DNA of 64,000 nucleotides from JBBDXS01 sp040902195 (lineage in GTDB: Bacteria; Chloroflexota; Dehalococcoidia; DSTF01; RBG-16-68-14), in NCBI GenBank assembly GCA_040902195.1, contig JBBDXS010000017.1:1-64000 (forward strand). The letters are read 5' to 3'. The notes under the pieces were generated by a model. The model was not told where the DNA came from. It was given only the letters and a program-made list of their open reading frames with translations, and did not search any database. Made by a program: the position numbers and the translations under genes. This document shows positions 17,255 through 25,090 of this stretch, piece after piece; position 1 is the first letter of the stretch; each line of letters begins with the position of its first letter.

Positions 17255-18229
17255 ATGAGGACGGCCTTCTTCCGGAGCTCCGACAACCGCACCATAGCGC
17301 TCGACGACGACGAGGCGATCCGCAAAGCGCTCATGGACACGAGCGGCCTCCTCTGGGTCGACCTCGACCAGCCGGGCCGAGACGAGGGCGAGATCCTGAC
17401 CAGCATCTTCGGCTTTCACCACCTCGCCATCGACGACTGCTTCAACCTCCACATCGATCCCGCGAAGATTGACGACTACGACTCGTACGTCTTCATCATC
17501 GCGCAGGCGGTCCACTATGAGCCGCTGTCGGAACAGCTTTCGACAACCGAGCTCGACATGTTCCTCGGCCCGAACTACGTCGTGAGCTTTCATCAGGAAC
17601 CGCTGCCCTTTGTGGAGGCGCTTCGGCATCGTTGCGCCGCAGAAGGGCCCGTGCTGAATCGCGGCGCCGACTTCCTCGCGCACGAGCTGCTCGATGGGCT
17701 GGTCGATGACTACCAGCCCGCGGTCGAGCAGCTCGATGAGACGCTGTCGCAGGTCGAGACGCTCGTACTGGCGCGACCCGAGCCGCCGATCTTGCAAGAC
17801 ATCCTTACGCTCAAGCGTAACGTCCAGCGACTGCGCCGCATGATCATCCCGCAGCGCGACGTGGTGAACCGGCTGGCGCGCGGCGAGTTCCCCAACGTTG
17901 TGCGGCCCGAGACGCACATGTACTTTCGGGACGTCTACGACCATGTCGTGCGCGTGGAACAGCTCGTCGAGTCGGTGCGCGACCTAGCGGAGGGCGTGCT
18001 CAGCACCTACCTCGGTGCGGTGAACAATCGCATGAACGAGGTGATGAAGACGCTCGCGGCCGTGGCAAGCGTCCTGCTGCCACTGACGTTCGTCGCCAGC
18101 ATCTACGGCATGAACTTCCACAACATGCCGGAGCTGGACTGGGAGTGGGGCTACTACGGCGTGCTGGGGGTAATGGCGCTCATCGCCGCCAGTTTGATAT
18201 TCTTCTTCCGGCTACGCCGATGGTTCTGA
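17255..18229 (+). CDS. corA: CorA family magnesium/cobalt transporter
   Basis: 324 residues from ATG 17255; the frame extends upstream antisense to the dehydrogenase but is not CorA-like there. A long cytoplasmic helical domain is followed by two C-terminal membrane helices. The selectivity signature 'YGMNF' closes the first helix, and 'FFFRLRRWF' is the usual basic tail. It forms pentameric channels for Mg2+/Co2+ influx. The downstream lipoprotein starts within its last codons. Confidence 0.93.
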   Translation: MRTAFFRSSDNRTIALDDDEAIRKALMDTSGLLWVDLDQPGRDEGEILTSIFGFHHLAIDDCFNLHIDPAKIDDYDSYVFIIAQAVHYEPLSEQLSTTELDMFLGPNYVVSFHQEPLPFVEALRHRCAAEGPVLNRGADFLAHELLDGLVDDYQPAVEQLDETLSQVETLVLARPEPPILQDILTLKRNVQRLRRMIIPQRDVVNRLARGEFPNVVRPETHMYFRDVYDHVVRVEQLVESVRDLAEGVLSTYLGAVNNRMNEVMKTLAAVASVLLPLTFVASIYGMNFHNMPELDWEWGYYGVLGVMALIAASLIFFFRLRRWF

Positions 18230-18723
18230 AGATACGCCCACGCCGCCTCGGACTCTTCGCCGCGCTGGTTATCGCGGCGGTGCTGGCGTTTGGCTCGGCG
18301 GCCTGCGGCGACGGCGACGACAACGGGGACTCGACAGCGACGCCCGAGCCCGCTGCGGAGACGATGACTCCTGAGGGTGGCGCGACGCCGGCTCCCAGCG
18401 CAACGCCCGCCGCGTCCGACATCGGCGAGGACAGCGCTCCCGTCATGGCCGCCCGCCAGGCGCTGCTCGATAACGTCGCCATCAATCCGGCAGACCTCCA
18501 TTTCGTCTCCGCCACATCGATGACGTTCTCGAACGCCTGCCTGGACGTGGAGGCGTTGTCAGCGACGCCGGAAGTGTGCGCGCAGGTCATCACGCCCGGC
18601 TACGAGATCGTCTTCCAGGCCGGCTCGACCGTCTACACGTATCGCACCGACGAGTCCGCGACGAACGTGCGTTTCGCCGACGTGGACATTGGCGGCGGAC
18701 CTAGCGAGATCGACGTACCTTAG
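18220..18723 (+). CDS. Small lipoprotein of unknown function
   Basis: 167 residues from ATG 18220, overlapping the end of corA by 10 bp. The lipoprotein signal 'LAFGSAAC' is followed by a disordered Asp/Thr/Pro/Ala linker (to about residue 65). A C-terminal domain of about 95 residues has two Cys ('NACLDVE', 'EVCAQV') and ends 'GGGPSEIDVP'. The domain is not recognised. The overlap suggests cotranscription with corA; the 3' end is convergent with the enoyl-CoA hydratase. Confidence 0.78.
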   Translation: MVLKIRPRRLGLFAALVIAAVLAFGSAACGDGDDNGDSTATPEPAAETMTPEGGATPAPSATPAASDIGEDSAPVMAARQALLDNVAINPADLHFVSATSMTFSNACLDVEALSATPEVCAQVITPGYEIVFQAGSTVYTYRTDESATNVRFADVDIGGGPSEIDVP

Positions 18724-19514
18724 CGCCCCTTGTACTCCGGTTTGCGCTTCTGCGCGAACGCCAGCGGCCCCTCGCGCGCGTCCTCCGTCGCGAGCACCTT
18801 GCGTCCGAACTCAAGCTCGAGGTTTAGCCCCTCCGCGAACGGGAGCTCGACGCCGCGCAGGGCCGACTCCTTCGCGAAGCGCACGGCGAGCGGTCCATTC
18901 TCGCAGATGCGCGCTGCCAGCTCGCGAGCCTTCAGCATGACCTGGTCCGCAGGCACGACATAATTCACGAGGCCGCATCGCAGCGCCCACTGCGCGTCGA
19001 AGCGCGCGCCGGTGATCAGCATCTCGAGCGCGATGCCGCGCGGGAGCATGCGCGGCAGGCGCTGCGTTCCGCTCGCCGCCGGGATGATCGCGCGCGTTAC
19101 CTCGGGCACGCCAAACTGCGCGTGCTCGGCCGCGACGCGAATGTCGCAGGAGCAGGCGATCTCCAGTCCGCCGGCGAGGCAGTAGCCGTTGACCGCCGCG
19201 ATGATCGGCTTGTAACACTCAAAGTCGCGCGTGATACCGCCGAAGGGCGCGCGCGGGAACTCGCGTCCGGCGCCCTTCCCGGCCATCGCTTCCGCCATCG
19301 CGACGAGGTCGTTGCCCGTAGAGAACGCTTTCTCACCGGAGCCGGTGAGCACAGCTACCCAGAGATCGGCGTTATCGCGAAAGTCCGAGAAGGCGGTGTG
19401 CAACTCGTAGCTCGTCTGCGCATCGATGGCGTTCAGCCGGTCGGGCCGGTTGATCGTGATCAGCGCGATGCGCCCGTCCTTTTCGTACAGGACCTTCTCG
19501 AACTTCTCGGCCAT
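18720..19514 (-). CDS. Enoyl-CoA hydratase/isomerase family protein
   Basis: 264 residues, normal crotonase length. 'ITINRPDRLNAID' at the N-terminus, 'VLTGSGEKAFSTGNDL' for the first oxyanion loop and 'AAVNGYCLAGGLEIACSCDIRVA' for the second are diagnostic; 'FGVPEVTRAIIPAASGTQRLPR' follows. The Glu positions of true hydratases are partly replaced, so the exact reaction (hydratase, isomerase or other acyl-CoA chemistry) is open. It stands alone. Confidence 0.9.
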   Translation of the reverse strand: MAEKFEKVLYEKDGRIALITINRPDRLNAIDAQTSYELHTAFSDFRDNADLWVAVLTGSGEKAFSTGNDLVAMAEAMAGKGAGREFPRAPFGGITRDFECYKPIIAAVNGYCLAGGLEIACSCDIRVAAEHAQFGVPEVTRAIIPAASGTQRLPRMLPRGIALEMLITGARFDAQWALRCGLVNYVVPADQVMLKARELAARICENGPLAVRFAKESALRGVELPFAEGLNLELEFGRKVLATEDAREGPLAFAQKRKPEYKGR

Positions 19515-19597
19515 GCAAGACCTCCTCGTGGTGGCAAGCTGGGTTGTTGAGATAGCGGCGGAAGGCTAGGATAGCACCGGCATCGGAGGGGCGTCCA

Positions 19598-20071
19598 GTG
19601 CGCATCACGGAGACGAAACGGCATCTCGATGGCAGCGAGCACCAATTCGAATGCGAGCTGGTGCTGCGACGGCCCGATATTGTCGTTGTGCGCTTCGATC
19701 ACTGGGAGGGCCGCTCAGCAGGGGGCTTCGACATTCCACGCGGCAGCCGAACCGACGGCTTCTTCTGGCGGCGACGTCACTATTCGCTCTACCGCATGAC
19801 CGGCCCCGATGCCCGCCCTATCGCCGATCGCTTCGACATCGTCGAGGACGTCCGCTTCGAGGAGAGCGAGGTCTCGTACCTCGATCTGCTGGTCGATGTC
19901 TGGGTGGCCCCGGACGGGACGGTGCTCGTCGAGGACGAGGACGAAGTCGAAGACCACCTCGCGCGTGGCCTCCTCTCGCAGGCACAGCGGGACCGCATCG
20001 AGAGGACGGCGGCGCTGCTCAAGCGCCAGCATCGCCGCATCATCTACGAGGCGGCCCGCCTGCGGAAGTAG
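19598..20071 (+). CDS. DUF402 domain protein (FomD/nucleoside diphosphatase-like)
   Basis: 157 residues from GTG 19598. The C-terminal half carries the DUF402 hallmark 'YLDLLVDVWVAPDG...VEDEDEVEDHL' and a helical ending. Characterised relatives (S. aureus Ntdp, Streptomyces FomD) are metal-dependent nucleotide or nucleotidyl-ester phosphatases using this acidic cluster. The specific substrate is not inferable. It lies 86 bp ahead of asd, which has its own promoter-like site. Confidence 0.82.
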   Translation: MRITETKRHLDGSEHQFECELVLRRPDIVVVRFDHWEGRSAGGFDIPRGSRTDGFFWRRRHYSLYRMTGPDARPIADRFDIVEDVRFEESEVSYLDLLVDVWVAPDGTVLVEDEDEVEDHLARGLLSQAQRDRIERTAALLKRQHRRIIYEAARLRK

Positions 20072-20078
20072 CCGCTCG

Positions 20079-20108
20079 TTGTGCCGGGGCCGCTCGACCG
20101 ATTATGAT
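20079..20108 (+). promoter_or_regulatory. Putative promoter of asd
   Basis: TTGTGC at 20079-20084 and TATGAT at 20103-20108, spacing 18 bp, about 50 bp ahead of the asd start. Confidence 0.45.
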
Positions 20109-20157
20109 GGGAGAACCCTGCCCTCAGAGAGCCCATCAGCCCCTTGGGAAGGAAGCT

Positions 20158-21189
20158 ATGGCGAATCCGTCGCAGGACAAGAGATACAACGTGGCCGTCG
20201 TCGGCGCGACGGGTGTCGTCGGGCAGCAGTTTCTGCGCATCCTGCAGACGCGACGCTTCCCGCTGAAGAACCTGCGGCTCCTCGCGAGCAAGCGCTCGGC
20301 GGGGAAGAAGATCCGGTTTGGCGAGAGCGATCTCGTCGTCGAAGAGACCACGAGCAAGTCGTTCCGCGGGATGGACTTCGCGTTCATCTCGGCGACGGAC
20401 GACATCTCCCGCTCGATGGCGCCGGTTGCGCAGAAGGCGGGCGCGGTGGTCATCGACGACAGCGGCGTGTGGCGCATGGACCCCGACGTGCCGCTCGTCG
20501 TCCCGGAGGTGAACCCGGCGGACGTCATGAAGCACAAGGGCATCCTCGCTATACCGAACTGCAGCACAACGCCCATCGTCATGGCGCTCTGGCCGCTTCA
20601 TCGCGTAAGTCCGGTGACGCGCATGATCGTCTCGACGTACCAGTCGGTCTCGGGCACGGGCCAGGCGGCCGTGCACGAGCTGACCGAGCAGACCCAGCGG
20701 CTGCTCCAGCAGAAGCCGGCGCAGCCGCACATCTACCCGCACCAGATCGCGCACAACCTGCTGCCCGAGATCGGCTCGTTCAAGGACGACGGCTACACGA
20801 GCGAGGAATGGAAGGTTGCCGCAGAGACCCGAAAGATCATGCACGAGCCGGAGATCGCCATCTCCGCGACGTGCGTGCGCGTGCCCGTCTACGTCGGCCA
20901 CGCCGCCGCCGTGCACATCGAGATGGACCGGGCGATGGAGGTCGAGGAGGCGCAAGACATCCTACGCGAGGCGCCCGGCGTCGTCGTGCAAGACGACCCG
21001 TCGATCAGCCTCTACCCGCAGCCCTGGACCGCCGCCGGCCGCGACGACGTCTTCGTCGGCCGCATCCGTCAGGACAGCTCGCATCCCAAGGGCCTGGCGT
21101 TCTGGGTCGTCACGGACAACCTGCGCAAAGGCGCCGCCCTCAACGCCCTCCAGATCGCCGAAGAGATGATCTGCCGGGGGCTGGTCTAA
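20158..21189 (+). CDS. asd: Aspartate-semialdehyde dehydrogenase
   Basis: 343 residues from ATG 20158 (GGGAAGGAA upstream). NADP-binding 'VVGATGVVG' lies at residues 14-22, the catalytic Cys135 in 'IPNCSTTP', and the later 'VPVYVGHAAAVHIEM' provides substrate-binding residues. It reduces aspartyl phosphate to aspartate semialdehyde, the branch point to lysine/DAP, threonine and methionine. The next lysine-pathway gene, dapA, is 3 kb downstream, beyond an accessory island that may have separated an older asd-dapA neighbourhood (inference). Confidence 0.95.
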   Translation: MANPSQDKRYNVAVVGATGVVGQQFLRILQTRRFPLKNLRLLASKRSAGKKIRFGESDLVVEETTSKSFRGMDFAFISATDDISRSMAPVAQKAGAVVIDDSGVWRMDPDVPLVVPEVNPADVMKHKGILAIPNCSTTPIVMALWPLHRVSPVTRMIVSTYQSVSGTGQAAVHELTEQTQRLLQQKPAQPHIYPHQIAHNLLPEIGSFKDDGYTSEEWKVAAETRKIMHEPEIAISATCVRVPVYVGHAAAVHIEMDRAMEVEEAQDILREAPGVVVQDDPSISLYPQPWTAAGRDDVFVGRIRQDSSHPKGLAFWVVTDNLRKGAALNALQIAEEMICRGLV

Positions 21190-21210
21190 GCGCGCTCCAC
21201 AGGGGGATAG

Positions 21211-21513
21211 CTACCGTGCTGTCATAGCGCTCGCATGTAACAGCCGAGAGACGTGCGCTGCTATGCCCTTCACGGTAGCAAGTTCCTTGAAATCGATGTC
21301 CCCGTCAAAATGAATTCCGTACTGGTCCTCAAGTGACACAACGAGTTCAAGGGCACATAGAGAGTCCAATCCAAGCCCCTCTAGCATTCTATCGTCGATA
21401 TCAAACAGCGGCATGTCGTCTGCGATAGCGCCCGGCTCAACACCATCGCCCGCCAAGCGACTCACCTCCAGGCGAACGAACGCTCGAACACCGTCACTCG
21501 ACTTATCAGACAT
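21211..21513 (-). CDS. Acyl carrier protein
   Basis: 100 residues from ATG 21513. The phosphopantetheine site is 'LGLDSLCALEL', with the Ser in DSL, followed by 'VVSLEDQYGIHFDG'. It is longer at the N-terminus than housekeeping AcpP. It is the last gene of a four-gene operon (GNAT, exported protein, small membrane protein, ACP), which points to a dedicated acyl- or aminoacyl-transfer role rather than bulk fatty-acid synthesis (inference). No ketosynthase or ligase is nearby. Confidence 0.88.
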   Translation of the reverse strand: MSDKSSDGVRAFVRLEVSRLAGDGVEPGAIADDMPLFDIDDRMLEGLGLDSLCALELVVSLEDQYGIHFDGDIDFKELATVKGIAAHVSRLLHASAMTAR

Positions 21514-21520
21514 AGTCAAG

Positions 21521-21892
21521 TCAGGTTTGCCAATGCCGTTGCTCCATGCCAATTCCAACAACTATTGTTGCCGCCAGGAGTACGAGGGCCGGCAAGAATG
21601 GCAAGGGGCCCAGGCCGAGCACGAGCACGGCAGCTGCCACTAGCGATACGAGGTTCAAGGGAATGAATAAGAGAACCAGGGGAATCCAGAGGCCGCGCGC
21701 CATTCCAATAGCAAGGAGGCCTCCGAGGATTGCTGGAAGAGCCGTAACCGCCAGTACCAACGGGATGCCAATGGTATTTGGCATAGCCACCGCTGATTCA
21801 CCAAGTCCCGCGTACTTCACTCCCAGAGCTGGCATTGTGATTACACCAACAAGGGTGGTCGCCACCCCAATCGCGGTTTGTATGCCTCTCAC
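21521..21892 (-). CDS. Small integral membrane protein of the GNAT-ACP operon
   Basis: 123 residues, GTG start, with about four hydrophobic helices covering nearly the whole chain ('TAIGVATTLVGVITMPAL', 'IPLVLAVTALPAILGGLLAIG', 'WIPLVLLFIPLNLVSLVAAAVLVLG', 'LPALVLLAATIVVGIG'). No family recognised. It lies 5 bp after the exported protein gene and 7 bp before the ACP start, so it is part of the same transcript. Confidence 0.72.
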   Translation of the reverse strand: MRGIQTAIGVATTLVGVITMPALGVKYAGLGESAVAMPNTIGIPLVLAVTALPAILGGLLAIGMARGLWIPLVLLFIPLNLVSLVAAAVLVLGLGPLPFLPALVLLAATIVVGIGMEQRHWQT

Positions 21893-21897
21893 GTGGA

Positions 21898-22710
21898 TTA
21901 CGGGACGAAGCTAACTCTCACACAGCGGAACTCGTGCCCGCCAGGAACGGAGCCATATTGATCGCAGTACGACCTACCTTCACCAACGCCATTACCTATC
22001 GCCCACGCCTCCTGAAAGTGATCGTAGGCCGTTCCGCCTCCCGGAAGATTCAGCCTGAAATTGGCGGCGCCGACGTGCTCGATCTGAAATCGCGGTAGCG
22101 TCTCATCTAGGTAGTAGCAATGCGGTCCATCGTATAAGCTCCACCCGTCGGGTGCCCGGTCTGCATCGCAGTTTCCACCCCAGAAGTTCGTGACGGATTT
22201 GGTTGAGCTGTTGTACGCCCAACTCGTCCATGAATCTACCCAAGTCAATTTGAAAGGACTAAACCCAATTATTGGGATATCGTCCCATAGTTGGTTTTCG
22301 ACCTTGACGAAAGGTCCTTGTGGGCAGGTTAGGCTGCAGCCCACCGAAGACGCTATGCCTAGCTCTTCATGGGTCGGCATTACTCCGAACGCAAGATCTC
22401 GCACCTCTGCTTCCTTCTGGGCTACCTCTTCCGCCGTGATGAGACCCGCGGCTATCGCTTCATCTGCGTTGTATGCAGTTCTCTCAACGTTGCAGTCCTT
22501 GTCAATGACAGTGCGCACTAAGGCGAATGATTCCTCATTATAGAGAGACATAGCGACTGGCGACGACGTGAGAACACATTCCTTATCCACATCATCTGCA
22601 GCAGTTTCTGCCTCTGCAGGGAGGCCTTGCCTTAAACCAAACGGACCCAGCGCAACAAGGGCAGCGGCAGTCCCAGCCAAACCTCTCTTCAAGACGCTTC
22701 TACTACGCAT
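21898..22710 (-). CDS. Exported protein of unknown function in the GNAT-ACP operon
   Basis: 270 residues. A Tat/Sec-like signal peptide (basic start, hydrophobic core 'TAAALVALGPFGL', cleavage near 'AEAETAA') precedes a secreted chain with about seven to nine Cys, which may form disulfides. Aromatic-rich stretches ('WDDIPIIGFSPFKLTWVDSWTSWAYNS') suggest a beta-rich domain. It starts 8 bp inside the end of the GNAT gene. Not recognised. G+C is clearly lower than in the surroundings (28 of 60 bases at 22201-22260), which suggests lateral acquisition. Confidence 0.75.
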   Translation of the reverse strand: MRSRSVLKRGLAGTAAALVALGPFGLRQGLPAEAETAADDVDKECVLTSSPVAMSLYNEESFALVRTVIDKDCNVERTAYNADEAIAAGLITAEEVAQKEAEVRDLAFGVMPTHEELGIASSVGCSLTCPQGPFVKVENQLWDDIPIIGFSPFKLTWVDSWTSWAYNSSTKSVTNFWGGNCDADRAPDGWSLYDGPHCYYLDETLPRFQIEHVGAANFRLNLPGGGTAYDHFQEAWAIGNGVGEGRSYCDQYGSVPGGHEFRCVRVSFVP

Positions 22711-23371
22711 AGGATTCCTCCCTACCCTTGATTACGTCTTCCACGATGGCGTCTTCCACTTGTCTTTCAACGCCAAGCAGGAACCTGAAACGCTTCCTAA
22801 TGTCAACCCAAGATTCCCGAGGCAGCTCCCAAATGACGCTGTCCCAAAGCGCCCCGTCAAACCAGACGTGTTTCGGTAGCCGCCCACAGGGTTCGAATCC
22901 GAGCCGCTCGCAAAGGTGCATAGAGCCGCGGTTGTACTCGAAAACCTCGGCGTAAAGTTTACGAAGGGGGAACATCCGGAACAGGTAGTCTGCAAAGAGC
23001 ATGCCCGCTTCACCAGCCCAATAGGGCCGCTTCCTTGCGTCCGGCACTAGGTATGCTTGCACCCACGCCCAGCCGTCGACAGGGTTCATGTTATACGTTC
23101 TGACGAAGCCAGACGCAGCTCCAGTTGCAGCATCGGCAACCAAGAGGGTCATCCCGTCACTCAGAAAACGCTGCAATTCGGGAATATAGTCCTGATACGT
23201 CGGTATCCGCCGACCGCCTGTGATCCAGGAGCCGACAAACTCCAGATCCACCCGCCAGGTGTAAAACACCTGAGAGTCGCTCTCCATGGGTGGACGCAAG
23301 CAGACCCATCGGCCCCGGCTTGTAACGGGACCTCTGTTGTTCGCCAGTGCCCCTGTGTCAAACACCAGCAC
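22703..23371 (-). CDS. GNAT family N-acetyltransferase (RimJ/RimL-like), first gene of the ACP operon
   Basis: 222 residues from a GTG start. The Acetyltransf_3 layout is visible: 'CLRPPMESDSQVF' at the start, the acyl-CoA region 'QAYLVPDARKRPYWAGEA', then 'LYAEVFEYNRGSMHLCERLGFEPCGRL' and 'SVIWEL'. Such enzymes transfer acyl groups from CoA, or in some cases from ACP, to amines. Operon linkage to an ACP makes an ACP-dependent acyltransferase plausible (inference). Confidence 0.85.
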   Translation of the reverse strand: MLVFDTGALANNRGPVTSRGRWVCLRPPMESDSQVFYTWRVDLEFVGSWITGGRRIPTYQDYIPELQRFLSDGMTLLVADAATGAASGFVRTYNMNPVDGWAWVQAYLVPDARKRPYWAGEAGMLFADYLFRMFPLRKLYAEVFEYNRGSMHLCERLGFEPCGRLPKHVWFDGALWDSVIWELPRESWVDIRKRFRFLLGVERQVEDAIVEDVIKGREESYA

Positions 23372-23443
23372 ACCGCCTAGATGCGAGGCGACTTATGACG
23401 ATACCGCTCACAAGGCTTTGGAGGACTGTCGCCAGGTGCGCAT

Positions 23444-23472
23444 AGACTACGCCCTCCCCCAGCCCTTGTCAA
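23444..23472 (-). promoter_or_regulatory. Promoter of the GNAT-ACP operon
   Basis: On the minus strand, TTGACA (23472-23467) and TAGTCT (23449-23444) have 17-bp spacing, about 70 bp ahead of the GNAT start. Heptamer repeats begin about 25 bp further upstream. Confidence 0.55.
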
Positions 23473-23504
23473 CCCCTCTTGGCCTCGCACAGCTTTCCCC
23501 GTCC

Positions 23505-23553
23505 AGCGTCCAGCGTCCAGCCTCCAGCCTCCAGCCTCCAGCCTCCAGTCGAG
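23505..23553 (+). repeat. Heptanucleotide short tandem repeats (GTCCAGC then CTCCAGC)
   Basis: About three GTCCAGC units are followed by about four CTCCAGC units, all seven bases long. A degenerate set of the same heptamers occurs at about 24110-24137 on the other side of the small gene at 23615-23989. This resembles the short tandemly repeated sequences known from other bacteria. Confidence 0.8.
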
Positions 23554-23614
23554 TGCCACGCCCCCTTCGCGCTAACCCGCCTCCACCCCACAATCGACGC
23601 CGGAGGACTCTGCC

Positions 23615-23989
23615 ATGGACGCTCAGCAGCCCAACCGACGCCGCGGTGGCCAGCCCGGCAACACCAACGCCCTGCGCACCGGCAAACACTCGAAGCAGCT
23701 CCGCGACCTCGTCGAGCTCTTGATAAGCGATCCCGAGGCCCGCGCCCTCGTCGAGCGCTTCGCCAGGCTCGCGCAGCGCCCCAACGGCCTCGCGGACTTC
23801 CGCACCGCCATCAACCGCTACGGCATCAGCGCCCATGGCAAAGTGCGCCGTCAAGCCCGCATTAACGCTCTCCGCAGAGAAGCCGCCCGTGCCTTCATCG
23901 CACTGGATTTCTATCAAGCGCGCCGCCAGAAAAATCTTCGCGGGTCGAATCGCAAAAATACGCCACATCCAGATACGGAAACAGCATGA
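23615..23989 (+). CDS. Small basic protein with GQPGNTNAL motif, possible mobile-element gene
   Basis: 124 residues, ATG 23615. The N-terminus 'RRRGGQPGNTNALRTGKHS' is a motif I associate with small, multi-copy proteins in Chloroflexota and phage-terminase-like contexts. The rest is helical and Arg/Ala rich with no catalytic signature. It is flanked by heptamer repeats on both sides and lies next to a low-GC operon, suggesting an accessory or mobile origin. The 3' end runs into T-rich sequence. Confidence 0.6.
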   Translation: MDAQQPNRRRGGQPGNTNALRTGKHSKQLRDLVELLISDPEARALVERFARLAQRPNGLADFRTAINRYGISAHGKVRRQARINALRREAARAFIALDFYQARRQKNLRGSNRKNTPHPDTETA

Positions 23990-24044
23990 GTTTTTCTTTT
24001 TTTCGCAAATCGAATCTTTCTCGGAGTCTGGCTCATGCGTCACC

Positions 24045-24140
24045 CGATCCGGCCTCGAACCTCGAACGGAGCCTGCCTGCCCTCGAGCGAAGCGAAGGGA
24101 ACATCGAGCTTCGAGCTTCCAGCATCCAGCCTCCAGCCCC
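24045..24140 (+). repeat. Degenerate heptamer repeats plus dispersed 29-bp element
   Basis: Runs of CTCGAAC, TCGAGCT and TCCAGCM heptamers surround a 29-bp element at 24074-24102. That element reappears perfectly, inverted, at 59274-59302. The core reads CCCTCGAGCGAAGCGAAGGG. Confidence 0.75.
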
Positions 24141-24181
24141 TCTGCTATACTCCACGTACTTTCCATATCGCGTGGAGCGTC

Positions 24182-25090
24182 ATGACTGAGTTCGGACGGC
24201 TGCTTACCGCCATGGTCACGCCCTTCGCCGGCGACGGGTCGGTCGACTACGCCGCCGCGCAGAGGCTCGCGCTCGCGCTGCTCGACTCCGGCAGCGACGG
24301 CCTCGTCGTCGCCGGCACGACAGGCGAGTCTCCCACGCTGACGCACGACGAGAAGCTCCGTCTCTTCGCCGAGGTGAAGTCGGCTGTGCGCGAGCGCGGC
24401 GCAGTGATCGCCGGCACGGGAACGAACAACACGGCCGAGAGCATCGAGCTGACGCGCGAGGCCGAGGGAACCGGCGTCGATGGCGTCCTTGCCGTGGTGC
24501 CGTACTACAACAAGCCAACGCAGGAGGGGCTCTACCGCCACTTCGCGGCGATCGCGGAAGCGACGCGCCTTCCGCTCGTGCTCTACAACATCCCGGGGCG
24601 CACAAGTGTCAACATGACCGCCGAGACGACCGTGCGCGTCTCGCGGATCGAAAACGTCGCAGGTATCAAGGAAGGCAGCGGCGACCTCCAGCAGATCGCC
24701 GCCATCGTCGAGCACGCGCGCGAAGGCTTCCGCGTCTGGAGCGGCGCCGACGAGGACACGCTGCCGATGCTCGCCTGCGGCTGCTACGGCGTGATAAGCG
24801 TCATCTCGCACCTGACAGGCCTGCAGGTCAAGTCGATGATCGAGGACTACGTCGCCGGGCGCAACGACGAAGCGGCGCGGACGCATCGACGGCTCTTGCC
24901 GCTTATCGATGCGTTGTTCTGCGCCACGAACCCGATCCCTGTGAAGTACGCGCTGCGACAGCTCGGCGTGCCGGTCGGCGCGCCGCGCCTGCCGCTCTGC
25001 GAGCCGGACGACGCGACAGCGGCGGGCATCATGGCCGAGGTCCGCAGGCACAAGATCGACCTGCCGGTAGCTGTGGAGGCACGCTCATGA
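24182..25090 (+). CDS. dapA: 4-hydroxy-tetrahydrodipicolinate synthase
   Basis: 302 residues from ATG 24182 (GTGGAG upstream, -10-like TATACT at 24146). The class I aldolase residues are present: Thr46-Thr47 in 'AGTTGES', Tyr in 'VVPYYNKP', Arg140 in 'NIPGRTS' and the Schiff-base Lys163 in 'AGIKEGSG'. It condenses pyruvate with aspartate semialdehyde, the first committed step to DAP/lysine. The stop overlaps the start of the next GNAT gene. Confidence 0.95.
   Translation: MTEFGRLLTAMVTPFAGDGSVDYAAAQRLALALLDSGSDGLVVAGTTGESPTLTHDEKLRLFAEVKSAVRERGAVIAGTGTNNTAESIELTREAEGTGVDGVLAVVPYYNKPTQEGLYRHFAAIAEATRLPLVLYNIPGRTSVNMTAETTVRVSRIENVAGIKEGSGDLQQIAAIVEHAREGFRVWSGADEDTLPMLACGCYGVISVISHLTGLQVKSMIEDYVAGRNDEAARTHRRLLPLIDALFCATNPIPVKYALRQLGVPVGAPRLPLCEPDDATAAGIMAEVRRHKIDLPVAVEARS

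Noticed and set aside
16129..17472. 447-codon plus-strand frame opposite the dehydrogenase
   Set aside because: Antisense shadow; the minus strand has intact zinc and NAD motifs.
22884..22896. GGTTCGAATCC-like T-arm string
   Set aside because: It lies inside the GNAT coding sequence with no cloverleaf around it.
24150..24177. Inverted repeat CTCCACG/CGTGGAG that could hide the dapA ribosome binding site
   Set aside because: The left arm overlaps the TATACT -10 element, so it would not be in the transcript if that promoter is used.
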